Part shown: positions 23,972 through 33,327 of the stretch, one piece after another
Position numbering within the stretch: position 1 is the first letter of the stretch
How the letters are laid out: the number at the start of each line of letters is the position of its first letter
Source of the DNA: Winogradskya humida
GTDB taxonomy: Bacteria; Actinomycetota; Actinomycetes; Mycobacteriales; Micromonosporaceae
Length of the DNA stretch: 64,000 bases
Assembly: GCF_016862215.1 (NCBI RefSeq)
Contig: NZ_BOMN01000080.1
Location: forward strand, 21,527-85,526
Direction: 5' to 3'
The notes under the pieces: generated by a model
Database searches by the model: none
The model's input: the letters and a program-made list of their open reading frames with translations, nothing else
What the model was told of the DNA's origin: nothing
Position numbers and translations under genes: made by a program

Positions 23972-26047
23972 TCAGTCGGTGGACGGGGTGAGGACGACCT
24001 GGTCCGAGCCGCTCTGCGGCGGCGTGCCGGTGTCGGTGTACTCGGCGACGAACACGGCGGTCAGGTTGTCCGCCCCGGCGTGGCCGGCGTCGAGGAACGT
24101 GGTGATCGAGCCGCTGCAGCCGGACGCCGTGGAGAGCGGGTGCCCGTGCTGGTCATGGCCGAGGATGTAGGTGACGGTGACCCGGGCGCAGTCGACCGGC
24201 TGGTCGTCCTCGACCGTGACCTGGAAGTCGACCGTGTCGCCGAACGTGAAGGGCTGCCCCTCGACCGGGGCGACGAGGGTGACGACCGGGGCGGCAGTGC
24301 CGACGGGCAGGATGACCTCGGCCGCGGCCCACCGGCCGGTCGGGTCGGTCACCTTCAGGGTCGGGCGATAATTCCCATTCTGCGTGTACGTGTAAACGGC
24401 GCTGGCCTGCCGTGAGTCGATCACGCCGTCGTTGTTGAAGTCCCACGCGTACCGCAGGCTGTCGCCGTCCGGGTCACTGGTCCCGGTGCTGGTGAACGTG
24501 ACCGTGAGCGGCGGGGCACCACTGGCCGGGGTGGCCTGCACGGCGACGATCGGCGACCGGTTGCCGCGCACGTAGTCGATCCGGGCCAGCTGCGCCTCGG
24601 GGTTCTCGCTGAAGTAGCCGTCGCCGTACTCGAGGACGTAGAGCGCGCCGTCCGGGCCGAACTCGAGGTCCATCGGGTTGTCGAAGACGATCGACGGGAG
24701 CACCGCTTCGATCGCGGTCACCTGGTTGCGCCGGTCGAGGGTGATGCCCTTGACGTAGTCGCGGGTCCACTCGGCGAGCAGCGGCTTGCCGTCGTAGTAC
24801 TTCGGCCACTTCGTCTGCGACCGGTTGGCGGCGCTGTACTCGTAGGCGGGGCCACCCATCGGCCCGATGCCCCCGGTGCCGAGCTCGGGGAATTCGGCGC
24901 TGGCACCGTACCCATAGATGATCTCGGCTTTTTCGACCGGCGGGAGGGCGCGCTTGCCGGTGTTGTTGGGTGACTCGTTGACCGGGGCCGCGCAGTTGAA
25001 GGGCGCGCCCGAGGTCTTGGTGGCGAAGTCGTAGTCGACGTAGGGCTGGTCCGGGGCGACGCAGTAGGGCCAGCCGTAGTTGGCGGGCTTGTCGATCGCG
25101 GCCCAGCGTCCCTGCCCGGCCGGTCCGCGCGCGGGGTTGGCCGTGTTGGCGTCCGGCGAGTAGTCGCCGACGTAGACGACGCCCTCGGGCGAGACCGTGA
25201 AGCGGAACGGGTTGCGCAGGCCCATCGCGTAGATCTCGGGGCGGGTCTTCGCGGTGCCGGGCCTGAACAGGTTGCCCTTCGGGATCGTGTAGGCGCCGTT
25301 GCCGCCGACCTTGATGCGCAGGATCTTGCCGCGCAGGTCGTTGGTGTTGCCGGCGGTGCGCTGCGCGTCGAAGACCGGGTTGCGGTTGGCGCGTTCGTCG
25401 ATCGGCGCGTACCCGTCGGACTGGAACGGGTTGCTGTCGTCGCCGGTCGACAGGTACAGGTTGCCGGCGCCGTCGAAGTCGATCTTCCCTCCGACGTGGC
25501 AGCACATGCCGCGGTCGGTGGCGACGTCGAGGATCTTCTGCTCGGTGGTCAGCAAAAGTGAGTTGCCACTCAGCTTGAACCGGGAAAGTCTCATAACTCC
25601 TTTGAAGCGGGCGAAGTCGGCCGCGGTGCCGGTCTCGGGCGCGTCACCCTCGTTGACCGTCGGCGTCGCCGGGTCGTCGACGGGCGTGTTCAGCACCGGC
25701 GAGTAGTAGACGTAGACCCACTTGTTCGACGAGAAGTGCGGGTCGATCGCGATGCCCTGCACGCCCTCCTCGTCGTGCCTGTAGACCGGGATCGTGGCGG
25801 CCAGCACGTTCTCGCCGGTCCGCGGGTCGTTGACGCGGACCTCGCCCTTGCGCTCGGTGTGCAGGACCCGCTTGTCCGGCAGGACCGCGAGCGCGATCGG
25901 CTCGCCCGGGAAGTCGTTGAGGGTGACCTTCTGGAAGGACGAGTCGGGCGGTGGGGCGGCGGCTTGCGGGGCGGCTTGCGCCGAGGGGACCGTCAGGCCG
26001 GTGACGACCAGGGCCATGACGGGTACGGCGGTGAGCGAACGTCTCAT
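23972..26047 (-). CDS. Secreted PQQ-dependent sugar dehydrogenase with PKD domain
   Basis: 691 residues. Sec signal MRRSLTAVPVMALVVTGL..., cut near AQA. The six-bladed propeller is indicated by ALAVLPDKRVLHTERKGEVR, EEGVQGIAIDPHF, MCCHVGGKIDFDGAGNLYLS (tandem Cys and His typical of these dehydrogenases), GLRNPFRFTVSPEG and DNPMDLEFGPDGALYVLEYG. After ~residue 500 comes a PKD domain (SDPDGDSLRYAWDFNNDG) and another beta domain. Such enzymes oxidise extracellular sugars with PQQ. ATG 26047 is chosen because GAGGAG lies 5 nt upstream. It is 9 bp after the exported isomerase/epimerase gene and forms an operon with it. Confidence 0.88.
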   Translation of the reverse strand: MRRSLTAVPVMALVVTGLTVPSAQAAPQAAAPPPDSSFQKVTLNDFPGEPIALAVLPDKRVLHTERKGEVRVNDPRTGENVLAATIPVYRHDEEGVQGIAIDPHFSSNKWVYVYYSPVLNTPVDDPATPTVNEGDAPETGTAADFARFKGVMRLSRFKLSGNSLLLTTEQKILDVATDRGMCCHVGGKIDFDGAGNLYLSTGDDSNPFQSDGYAPIDERANRNPVFDAQRTAGNTNDLRGKILRIKVGGNGAYTIPKGNLFRPGTAKTRPEIYAMGLRNPFRFTVSPEGVVYVGDYSPDANTANPARGPAGQGRWAAIDKPANYGWPYCVAPDQPYVDYDFATKTSGAPFNCAAPVNESPNNTGKRALPPVEKAEIIYGYGASAEFPELGTGGIGPMGGPAYEYSAANRSQTKWPKYYDGKPLLAEWTRDYVKGITLDRRNQVTAIEAVLPSIVFDNPMDLEFGPDGALYVLEYGDGYFSENPEAQLARIDYVRGNRSPIVAVQATPASGAPPLTVTFTSTGTSDPDGDSLRYAWDFNNDGVIDSRQASAVYTYTQNGNYRPTLKVTDPTGRWAAAEVILPVGTAAPVVTLVAPVEGQPFTFGDTVDFQVTVEDDQPVDCARVTVTYILGHDQHGHPLSTASGCSGSITTFLDAGHAGADNLTAVFVAEYTDTGTPPQSGSDQVVLTPSTD

Positions 26048-26056
26048 CAACTCTCC

Positions 26057-26989
26057 TCAGAACCGCAGGGTGTCGAGGAACCGGAAACCGGCCTGCGCGG
26101 TGATCAGGGCGTCGGCGGGGGTGCGCGGCGGACTGCCGGCGTCGTCACGCTCCACGATGTACTCGACCAGTCCGGCCTCGCGGGAACGCTCGAAGATGCG
26201 GGCGAAGTCGATCAGCCCGTCACCGGGGTCGGCGAAGCTGCCGGAGGTGGCCAGGTCCTTCACGTGCACCTGGGTGATCCGGCCCCGGTTACGCCCGATC
26301 AGGTCGACCGGGTCGCTGGCCCCGCGGTACGCCCAGAACAGGTCGACCTCGAGGTGCACGAGCCCGGGGTCGGTCTCGCGGGTCAGCACGTCGTACCCGG
26401 TGAGCTTGCCGCCGTCCTGGCGGGCGAACTCGTTGTGGTGGTTGTGGTATCCGAAGCTCAGGCCGTGCTTACGGGCGAGCTTGCCGGCCTTGTTGAGATC
26501 CTTGGCGAACGCCTTCCAGACGGCGCTGTCGCGGATCGGCTCGCCCGTGGAGGTCGTCCCGAAGTAGGGATGCACGATGTACTTGTTGCCGATGATCGCG
26601 GCGTCGGCGAGGGCTGCCTCCCAGGTGGCCGCGTTGAACGGCTGCGGGATGCCGACGTGACCCGAGGTGGCCCGCAGACCGGCCCGGTCGAGGGCGGCCC
26701 GGAATTCCGTGGCGGTGCGGCCCACGAAACCGGCGTGCTCGACGCGCTTGTAGCCGATCCGGGCAAGCTCGGCGAGGCTGGCGTCGAGGTCGATGGCGAG
26801 CTGGTTGCGCAGGGTGTAGAGCTGCACGCTGATCTGGTCACGCGGGACACGATGGAGCGAGCCGTGGCCGGAACCGCCGGCCTGGGCGGGCGAGGCGAGC
26901 AGCGCCGAGCCCCCGACTGCGGCGGCACCGGCGGTCGCGGCCGCGGCGCCCAGGAGATTTCTGCGGCTGAGAGTGGAGTCGTTGTGCAT
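26057..26989 (-). CDS. Tat-exported sugar phosphate isomerase/epimerase-like TIM barrel
   Basis: 310 residues. The twin-arginine signal TLSRRNLLGAAAATAGAAA is followed by a cleavage region SPAQA. The body is an AP-endonuclease-2/xylose isomerase-like barrel: QISVQLYTLRNQL, RVEHAGF, FGYHNHHNEF (metal His), VHLEVDLFWAYRG, ITQVHVKDL and EYIVERDDAG. ATG 26989 is preferred, since GGAGG lies 10 nt upstream; an ATG three codons earlier is too close to it. The partner PQQ dehydrogenase suggests a periplasm-like extracellular sugar oxidation/isomerisation route. Substrate unknown. Confidence 0.85.
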   Translation of the reverse strand: MHNDSTLSRRNLLGAAAATAGAAAVGGSALLASPAQAGGSGHGSLHRVPRDQISVQLYTLRNQLAIDLDASLAELARIGYKRVEHAGFVGRTATEFRAALDRAGLRATSGHVGIPQPFNAATWEAALADAAIIGNKYIVHPYFGTTSTGEPIRDSAVWKAFAKDLNKAGKLARKHGLSFGYHNHHNEFARQDGGKLTGYDVLTRETDPGLVHLEVDLFWAYRGASDPVDLIGRNRGRITQVHVKDLATSGSFADPGDGLIDFARIFERSREAGLVEYIVERDDAGSPPRTPADALITAQAGFRFLDTLRF

Positions 26990-27250
26990 CGCTTGCATGC
27001 CTCCCGATCGGTGGTGCGGGATGGGCGCGGGCACGCGGAAGCGGCCGGTCAGAGGACTCACTGACCAGGCCACGTGCCACGCCGGAGCACTGTGGAACAT
27101 CGAACTTGTTCGCTAGCTGATGTTAATCACAGGTTTCGCCGCTGTGGCCAAAAGAATCTTCGAAAAATGCAAAAGTTTCTATCAGCCAACGCCTAAGTCC
27201 CCGTCAACACGGACAGGCCGGACATCGACGCGCTCTGTCACTGTGGAGGC

Positions 27251-27814
27251 ATGGTCCTGAGCCTGTCCTCTTTGGTGGTTTCGATCCTGGCCCTCGCGGT
27301 GTCCGGCGGCGTCGCCGTGCGCCAGCTCGTCCGGATGCGGCACAGCAACATGCTCCCCGTCGCCCTCGACCTGTTCCGCGAGTTCCGCACCCCGCACTTC
27401 CGGGACAACATGCGCTACATCGTCGAAGACCTGTGGACCGAGCACCCGCCCGGCGACGACACCGGCATCCTCGACCTGCCCGACGACGACCGCGCCCGCG
27501 TCGTCCCGGTGGTCAGCTACTTCAACAACGTCGGCGTCCTCGTCGCCAACGGCGTGGTTGACGCGTCAACGGTCCGCAGCTTCATGGGCGGCTCGGTCCT
27601 GCGCGCCTGGGACCGCGCCGCGCCCTACCTCCGCACCGAACGCCGCCACCGCGCCGACCCGTCCTACAACGCCTACTTCGAGCACCTCGCGGCCCGCTGC
27701 ATCGCCACCCCGCCCGCCGCCAACCTCGAACGCGTCGCCCCCGACTGGACCTACGACGTCACCCCGTACGTACGCCCGTCCCGCCGCCCAACAGACCGCC
27801 CCGCCGCCCAGTGA
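27251..27814 (+). CDS. DUF4760-like membrane-anchored protein
   Basis: 187 residues. One N-terminal membrane helix (MVLSLSSLVVSILALAVSGG) is followed by RQLVRMRHSNMLPVALDLFREFRTPHFRDNMRYI and a soluble helical domain containing VSYFNNVGVLVANGVVD. This pattern is the actinobacterial DUF4760-type protein, of unknown role. It stands alone, divergent from the sugar isomerase gene. A 42-bp repeat array begins 60 bp after its stop. Confidence 0.65.
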   Translation: MVLSLSSLVVSILALAVSGGVAVRQLVRMRHSNMLPVALDLFREFRTPHFRDNMRYIVEDLWTEHPPGDDTGILDLPDDDRARVVPVVSYFNNVGVLVANGVVDASTVRSFMGGSVLRAWDRAAPYLRTERRHRADPSYNAYFEHLAARCIATPPAANLERVAPDWTYDVTPYVRPSRRPTDRPAAQ

Positions 27815-27873
27815 GACCACCCCGACGAGCAATAGGAATGTCCTGCCACGCAATGACACTCCCCACCCGCACT

Positions 27874-28150
27874 GTGAGACACCCTGCCCCACTGTGAGAC
27901 CACCCGGCCACACCTCGCGGCCACCCTGCCCCACCGTGAAACCACCCGACCGCACCTCGCAGCCACCCTGCCCCACCGTGAGACCACCCGACCGCACCTC
28001 GCGGCTACCCTGCCCCACTGTGAGACCACCCGACCGCACCTCGCAGCCGCCCTGCCCCACTGTGAGACCACCCGGCCGCACCTCGCGGCCACCCGGTCGC
28101 GCCGTGAGACCACCCGGTCGCGCCGTGAGACCACCCGGTCGCGGCTGCGC
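27874..28150. repeat. 42-bp tandem repeat array between convergent genes
   Basis: The element GTGAGACCACCC recurs at 27894, 27936, 27978, 28020, 28062 and 28104, exactly every 42 bp, with a half-step unit at 28125 (21 bp) and an extra start at 27874. The units differ by a few substitutions. The array fills the 340 bp between the DUF4760-like gene and the convergent GGDEF-EAL gene. Confidence 0.92.
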
Positions 28151-28156
28151 CGGCAC

Positions 28157-30475
28157 TCAGGCCGTGCGCAGGGCCGTGCCGGTGGCCGTGACCTGGTCGC
28201 GCAGCAGTTCGGCCAGGGCGCCGGCAGGCATCGGCCGGGCGAGGTGGAACCCCTGGCCGAGCGTGTACCCCAGCGCCCGCAGCAGCTCGGCCTGCTCCTC
28301 GTTCTCGATCCCCTCGGCGACGGCGTCCAGCCGCAACGCCCCGGCGAGCTGAATCACGGCCCGGGCGACCGCCTGCCGGGCGTCACGCGCGGCCGGGTCG
28401 GCGTCGTCGATCTCGATGCCGTCCACGAACGACTTGTCCAGCTTCACAATCGCCGCAGGGAACGCCCGCAGCAGACTCAGCGACGACTCCCCCGTGCCGA
28501 AGTCGTCCAGCGCGAGCTTGATGCCGAGCCCGTCGAGCTCCCGCAGCGCCAGCGACACCTGGGTGCCGCGCAGCACCGCCGACTCGGTCAGCTCCAGCAC
28601 CAGCCGGTCGGCCGGCAGCGCGTGCTCCTTCAGCGCCGCCAGCACGTCGCCGACAAAGCCGGGGTCGTGCAGCTGGCGTGCGGAGACGTTGACCGCGACC
28701 TTCTGCAGCGCCTGCGGACCGAGCTCGGCCAGCCACGCGGCGGCCTGCCGGCACGCCTCGTCCAAGACAAACTGTCCCAGTTCTACGATCAGCCCCGTAC
28801 GCTCGGCGGCCGGGATGAACTCCACCGGCGGCACCATCCCCCGCACCGGATGCCGCCAGCGCACCAGCGCCTCGACCCCGATCACCCGCCCGGATTCCAG
28901 AGCCATCACCGGCTGGTAGTGCAGCTCGAACTCCCCCTCGTCAAGCGCCCGGCGCAGTTCCCCGCCGAGCTGCATGTGCGCGAGGACCGGCGCGGCCATC
29001 TCCGGCAGATACCGCACGTACGCCGCCTTGCCCCGCTGTTTCGCCGCGTACATGGCGACGTCGGCGGCCCGCAGCACGGTGTCCACGGTCGCACCCGGTT
29101 CCGCGGTCGCGATGCCGATGCTCGCCTGCACCAGCAGCAGGTGCGAGCTGATCGGCACGGTCAGGGCGTCGAGCACACGCTGCGCGACGGCCTCGCCCAC
29201 CGGCGCGCCGCCGGCCAGGAGCAGGGCGAACTCGTCACCACCTATGCGTACGGGCAGAGCGTCCTCGCCCGCCTGAACGCGCAGCATGTCCGCGAACGAC
29301 ACCAGCAGGTCGTCCCCGACGCCGTGCCCCAGCGAATCGTTCACCGTCTTGAAGTCGTCGAGATCCACCAGCAGCACCGTCGCGCCCCGGCCCTGACCGA
29401 GCGTGTCGTGCAGCAGATCGCGGAAACGTGCCCGGTTGGCGAGCCCGGTCAACCCGTCGTGACTCGCCTCGTGCAGCAGCCGCTCCTCCTGCGCGCGAAG
29501 ACTGTCGAGCAGCCGGACGTGGTCCCGGAACGCCAGGTACTGCCGGACCGTGACGAGCACGCTCACCACCACGGCGGCGCCGACCGCCACCCGCCCCGGC
29601 CACTGCAACCGCCCCGCGGCAACAGCGATCAAAGGCAGATCAACAGCCGCAATCGCCACGTACGCGAGGACTGACGACGACCGTCGCGAAGGCTGCCGCA
29701 GTCCGGCGGCGGCTCGCCACTGCGCGCGTACGGCAAGAGTCACCAGAACCGGAGCAACCGGAAGGACCACCGCCTGGGCCGGCGCCCCACCCGCGTCCCC
29801 GTAGGTCGCGGCGAGCACGGCCACCCCCGCCCCGGTCAGCCCGATCGCCGCGACCAGCCGCATCGCCGTCCGATCGACCGGCCCGTCCCCGAGGTACGAC
29901 ACCTTCGTGATACCGGCGAGCGACATGAGCAACGCCAGTGCGATCAGGACCAGGGTCCGCCCGCTCCACCGCTCGGCCGCCGTGAGCATCGGCGCCAGCC
30001 CGAACTGCCACAGCAGCGTCGCACACCCCAGAAACGCGATCGCCCGATCGAGATACATCCTGCGCCGCTCCCGCGGCCCGGCAGGCCGCACCGGCACCCG
30101 TGCCACCGCCCACGTGATCATCGCGAACCCGAGCGCCACCGCGACTGCAGCGGAAACCGGCATGTCAGGCGGCACATCCCCGACCGAGAACCGGAAAGCG
30201 TTGACGGCCATCAGCGTGAACCCCGCGGTCAGGAAAACCGCCCCGGCAATCAACCCCCGCCAGAACCGCCGCGCCACGACCTCGCCCCGGACCACACCCT
30301 CCAGCCGGACCAGCGCCACCACCGAGACCACCCCACCGAGGGGCACCGCCACATAGGCAACCCCCACCGGCCCGGCCCCGGAAACCGCCCAGACCCCGAA
30401 CCAGACCCAGCTCACCAGCGCAAGCCCACCCGCCACCCACACATAACGCCACGGCGCCCGGCGATCATCGGCCAC
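28157..30475 (-). CDS. Membrane GGDEF-EAL cyclic-di-GMP enzyme
   Basis: About 772 residues. Roughly eight or nine membrane helices (first ~285 residues) form an unassigned sensor. The GGDEF domain follows SHDGLTGLANRARF, and its active-site motif RIGGDEFALLL is intact (~residue 409). The EAL domain has GVEALVRWRHPVRG (~residue 532), LELTESAVL, LALDDFGTGESSLSLL and AVAEGIENEEQA, so phosphodiesterase residues also look complete. The protein may make and break c-di-GMP. The start is unclear: I chose GTG 30475 just before the first helix. The open frame runs ~120 codons further upstream into VRPG-type repeats that look non-coding. Confidence 0.88.
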   Translation of the reverse strand: MADDRRAPWRYVWVAGGLALVSWVWFGVWAVSGAGPVGVAYVAVPLGGVVSVVALVRLEGVVRGEVVARRFWRGLIAGAVFLTAGFTLMAVNAFRFSVGDVPPDMPVSAAVAVALGFAMITWAVARVPVRPAGPRERRRMYLDRAIAFLGCATLLWQFGLAPMLTAAERWSGRTLVLIALALLMSLAGITKVSYLGDGPVDRTAMRLVAAIGLTGAGVAVLAATYGDAGGAPAQAVVLPVAPVLVTLAVRAQWRAAAGLRQPSRRSSSVLAYVAIAAVDLPLIAVAAGRLQWPGRVAVGAAVVVSVLVTVRQYLAFRDHVRLLDSLRAQEERLLHEASHDGLTGLANRARFRDLLHDTLGQGRGATVLLVDLDDFKTVNDSLGHGVGDDLLVSFADMLRVQAGEDALPVRIGGDEFALLLAGGAPVGEAVAQRVLDALTVPISSHLLLVQASIGIATAEPGATVDTVLRAADVAMYAAKQRGKAAYVRYLPEMAAPVLAHMQLGGELRRALDEGEFELHYQPVMALESGRVIGVEALVRWRHPVRGMVPPVEFIPAAERTGLIVELGQFVLDEACRQAAAWLAELGPQALQKVAVNVSARQLHDPGFVGDVLAALKEHALPADRLVLELTESAVLRGTQVSLALRELDGLGIKLALDDFGTGESSLSLLRAFPAAIVKLDKSFVDGIEIDDADPAARDARQAVARAVIQLAGALRLDAVAEGIENEEQAELLRALGYTLGQGFHLARPMPAGALAELLRDQVTATGTALRTA

Positions 30476-31161
30476 GCCCCCTGCATCGGCGCAACCACCC
30501 CCGCCCTGAGGAAAACCACCCCCAGCCCCGCCCCCGACAAGATCCCCACAAGTCACGAGCCCACGCTGCCGGACCCACGCCCCCACGACCATCCAGAAAA
30601 CGGACCAACGACTCACCAACCCCGATGACCCCTTACCCAGGACCGGTATTTCGCCGCGGCGGCAGGGGCGGGCCAGACCTGGCATGTCGCGCACGGCCGG
30701 GTGACAAACCTCCACCGGTCGGCCCGTCGCCCCAAATCCCGCCCGCCGGCCATGTCCCGGCCGCACCACACCGGGCCACACCGGGCCGGGCCGCACCGGG
30801 CCGGGCCGCACCAAGCCGGGCCGCACCAAGCTGGGCCGCACCAAGCCGGCTTCATGGACTCAGCCGCACTCACCCGCCCCGCCCGGTCCACGTCACCTCA
30901 GCTGCCCCGGCCCCGGCGTACCCGGCCCAACCAATTGCGCTCAGCTACCCGGCCCCGGTTAAGCCTCACTCTGCCGACTCCCCTCCCCGGGCCGGGCCCG
31001 CAGGACCAGCACCCCGCGACAACCCCGCCGGGCCGGTCTCGCCGGGTCGGCCGAAAGGTAGAGGTGGTGGCGGGAAGGCCGGTCCGTGGCTGGATGTGGG
31101 GGTGGTGGGCCGGCCGGGATGCTGGGTTCGTTGTCACCGGAGAGTTTGTCAGGGGGAAACG
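30476..31161. other. Divergent intergenic region with GC-rich repeats
   Basis: The ~690 bp between the GGDEF-EAL gene and the HAAS-like gene contain a 15-bp repeat (GGGCCGCACCAAGCC and variants, ~30775-30852). Open frames crossing it on both strands are low-complexity (VRPG or AGPH repeats) and have no ribosome sites. Promoters for both genes must be here. No other gene is seen. Confidence 0.6.
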
Positions 31162-31776
31162 ATGATGCCCGGGTCCGATACCGCGCCGCTGGCGCAGGCG
31201 CAGGCCGACGTTCTTGTTCTGGACTACCTGGCCGCGTTGTGGGCCGCGACCGACGATCTCGAACCCGAGCTGCGCGACGAGCTGATGGCCGCCGTCGCCG
31301 ACTTCATCGCCGTGCGTCGCCAGGGGCAGGGCGGCAGCATGGACGACGCCGCGCCTATTCTGCAGCGGCTCGGGCCGCCCGCGTCGCTGGCGGCCGCCGC
31401 GAGGCGCGGGCGGATGCCTGCCCACCTGCGGCGGCCCGCGGTCCCGGCACCTGTCCCGGCTTCGTCGGGCACGGACTACGCGGCCCTCGCCCTCCTGACC
31501 GCCGGCTCCGTGATCCTGCCGGGCGCCGGGCCGCTGGCAGGACTGGTGCTCGCCACGACCTCGCCGCGCTGGGCCCCGGGCGTGAAGGCGGCAGCGTGGG
31601 TGCTCGCCGCCGGTCCCATGCTCATCGCCATGGTCGTCGTCCTCGGCTCGGTGATGTTCGGCGCCGGCCCCGAGGGCCTGTTCCTCGCCTACGCGCTCAT
31701 GGTGATCGGCGGCTTCCTCGCCGCCATCACCCTGCTCCCGGGCCTCACCACCCGCCGTCAACCGCCCCGCGGCTGA
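31162..31776 (+). CDS. HAAS/DUF1700-like membrane protein
   Basis: 204 residues from the ATG at 31162, 7 nt after AGGGGGAAA. The N-terminal ~85 residues fit the HAAS signalling domain: VLDYLAALWAATDDLEPELRDELMAAV (acidic helix), then ILQRLGPPASLAAAARRG, the typical LG-P-A turn. Three hydrophobic helices follow (~residues 105-195). HAAS-domain membrane proteins are often controlled by PadR-type regulators; none is adjacent here. Function unknown. Confidence 0.65.
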   Translation: MMPGSDTAPLAQAQADVLVLDYLAALWAATDDLEPELRDELMAAVADFIAVRRQGQGGSMDDAAPILQRLGPPASLAAAARRGRMPAHLRRPAVPAPVPASSGTDYAALALLTAGSVILPGAGPLAGLVLATTSPRWAPGVKAAAWVLAAGPMLIAMVVVLGSVMFGAGPEGLFLAYALMVIGGFLAAITLLPGLTTRRQPPRG

Positions 31777-31922
31777 GACGCTGGCCCCACCCCACCCACG
31801 GCCATTGACACAACGCAGGCCGAACAAAGCACGCCCAAATCACGGGTCGCCGAACAATGCATACCAACACAGTCATCGACCGCGCAGAGCCAGTAGGACC
31901 ACCAGCCCGCCAAGGCCGTGCC

Positions 31923-31993
31923 GACGCGGCCAGCCCGACGCAGCCCGCCCGACGCAGCCCGCCCGACGCAGCCCGCCCGACGCAGCCCGCCCG
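31923..31993. repeat. 14-bp tandem repeat x5
   Basis: GACGCAGCCCGCCC recurs at 31937, 31951, 31965 and 31979, with a variant at 31923. It lies in the 235-bp gap before the ROK regulator stop. Confidence 0.85.
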
Positions 31994-32011
31994 CCCGACC
32001 TGACTCGCCGG

Positions 32012-33286
32012 CTACTGGCCGGCGGGCTCAGCGGTCGGGTCGGCGGGGTCGGCTTCGGCCGGCGTGCTGGAGAGCAGCCCGGCAGCGGCGAGCGGATCCG
32101 TGAGCAACGGATCGAACGCAAGCTCCGCAGCCCCGATCAGTGCGGCCTCGTCCCCCAGCGCCGTGGCCCGCAGCTGCAGGTGTTCCCGGGACGCGGGCAG
32201 CGCCATCATGTCGAGGCGGCGGCGGATGGCCGGGGCGGTGGCCGGGTAGAGGTCGCCGAGGGTGCCGCCGAAGATGACGATGTCCGGGTTGAAGACGTTG
32301 ACCAGGTTGGCGACGCCGAAGCCGAGCCAGTCCCCGACCCGGTCCAGCGCCGCGAGGGCAGCGGCGTCGCCTCGCTCGGCTGCGCGTACGACGGGGAGGT
32401 GGCCTGAACCCGGCGGCAGGCCGGCGTGCCGGAGCAGTGCTTCCGTGCCGATCTCGGTTTCCCAGCAGCCTTTCGAGCCGCACCCGCAGCGCCGGCCGGA
32501 CGGGTTGACGACCATGTGGCCGACCTTGCCGCTGTGGCCGCGGTGGCCGATGACGAGGCGGCCGCCGGTCACGATGCCGGCGCTGACGCCGAGGTCGCCG
32601 TGCAGGTAGATGAGGTCGTCGATGCCGGCGGCGGCGCCCCGGGTGTGTTCGGCGAGGGCGGCGATGTCGGCCAGGTCGCCGACGAGGAAGCGGCCGGGGG
32701 CGTCGAGGGCTGCGTCGAGCGCGGCGGCCAGCCCTTCGTCCGCGCCGCCGACGTCGAGGGTGCCGTCGTCCGCGCGGGTGGTGTCGGCGACCGCGACCGC
32801 GCCGCCGGCGCAGAAGCCCTCCGGTTCGAGGGAGCGGACCAGGGCGGCGAGGGTGGGTACAACGTCGCCGGGCGGGCGGGGTGCCTCGCGCAGGTCGAGG
32901 ATGCGGCCGCCGAGTCCGACGCGGGCGGCGCGGAGCCGGTCGGCCTCGATGCTCAGGGCGTCGGCGTAGACCGCTGCCGAGCGCGGGCTGACCAGGGGTG
33001 AGGGGCGGCCGGCCCGGCGTGCCGGGGGCGGGGCCTCCTCCGTGACGAGTCCGGAGGCGGCGAGGTCCGCGGCGAGGGCGCCGATCGTGCTGCGGTTCAG
33101 GCCGAGGCTGCTGGTCAGTTCCGCGCGGGAGGTCGGGCCGTGCACGTGCACATAACGAAGGACGGCGCCGAGGTTCTGGCGGCGGATCTCCTCCTGACCG
33201 GCGGCCGGGGAGGGCGGTGCGGGCGATTGCGGGTCGGCGGCGGCCGCGGATCCCGTACGCAGCCCGCGGCGCAGCGGGGTCACCAC
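32012..33286 (-). CDS. ROK-family transcriptional regulator
   Basis: 424 residues from GTG 33286, 7 nt after AAGGAG. The winged helix lies at ~residues 35-90 (TSRAELTSSLGLNRSTIGAL, then DLAASGLVTEE). The ROK sugar-kinase-like domain has DDLIYLHGDLGVSAGIVTGG, GHRGHSGKVGHMVVNPSGRRCGCGSKGCWETEIG (zinc-binding CxCGxxGCxE motif, shown in part by CGCGSKGCWE) and IVIFGGTLG. It follows the sugar ABC importer genes on the same strand, so it probably represses them in the absence of a sugar. It is separated from them by a terminator and an 18-bp repeat array and likely has its own promoter. Confidence 0.9.
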   Translation of the reverse strand: MVTPLRRGLRTGSAAAADPQSPAPPSPAAGQEEIRRQNLGAVLRYVHVHGPTSRAELTSSLGLNRSTIGALAADLAASGLVTEEAPPPARRAGRPSPLVSPRSAAVYADALSIEADRLRAARVGLGGRILDLREAPRPPGDVVPTLAALVRSLEPEGFCAGGAVAVADTTRADDGTLDVGGADEGLAAALDAALDAPGRFLVGDLADIAALAEHTRGAAAGIDDLIYLHGDLGVSAGIVTGGRLVIGHRGHSGKVGHMVVNPSGRRCGCGSKGCWETEIGTEALLRHAGLPPGSGHLPVVRAAERGDAAALAALDRVGDWLGFGVANLVNVFNPDIVIFGGTLGDLYPATAPAIRRRLDMMALPASREHLQLRATALGDEAALIGAAELAFDPLLTDPLAAAGLLSSTPAEADPADPTAEPAGQ

Positions 33287-33327
33287 CAGCGGGCTCCTTC
33301 CGGGCCGGGAACGACGAACGGGCCGTG

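Noticed and set aside
27874..28150. Possible CRISPR array
   Set aside because: The whole 42-bp unit is repeated, with no unique spacers, and no cas genes are nearby. The same applies to the 43374 and 7227 arrays.
30476..30844. N-terminal extension of the GGDEF-EAL protein with VRPG repeats
   Set aside because: Low-complexity repeat sequence with no ribosome site; the conserved protein begins at the first membrane helix.
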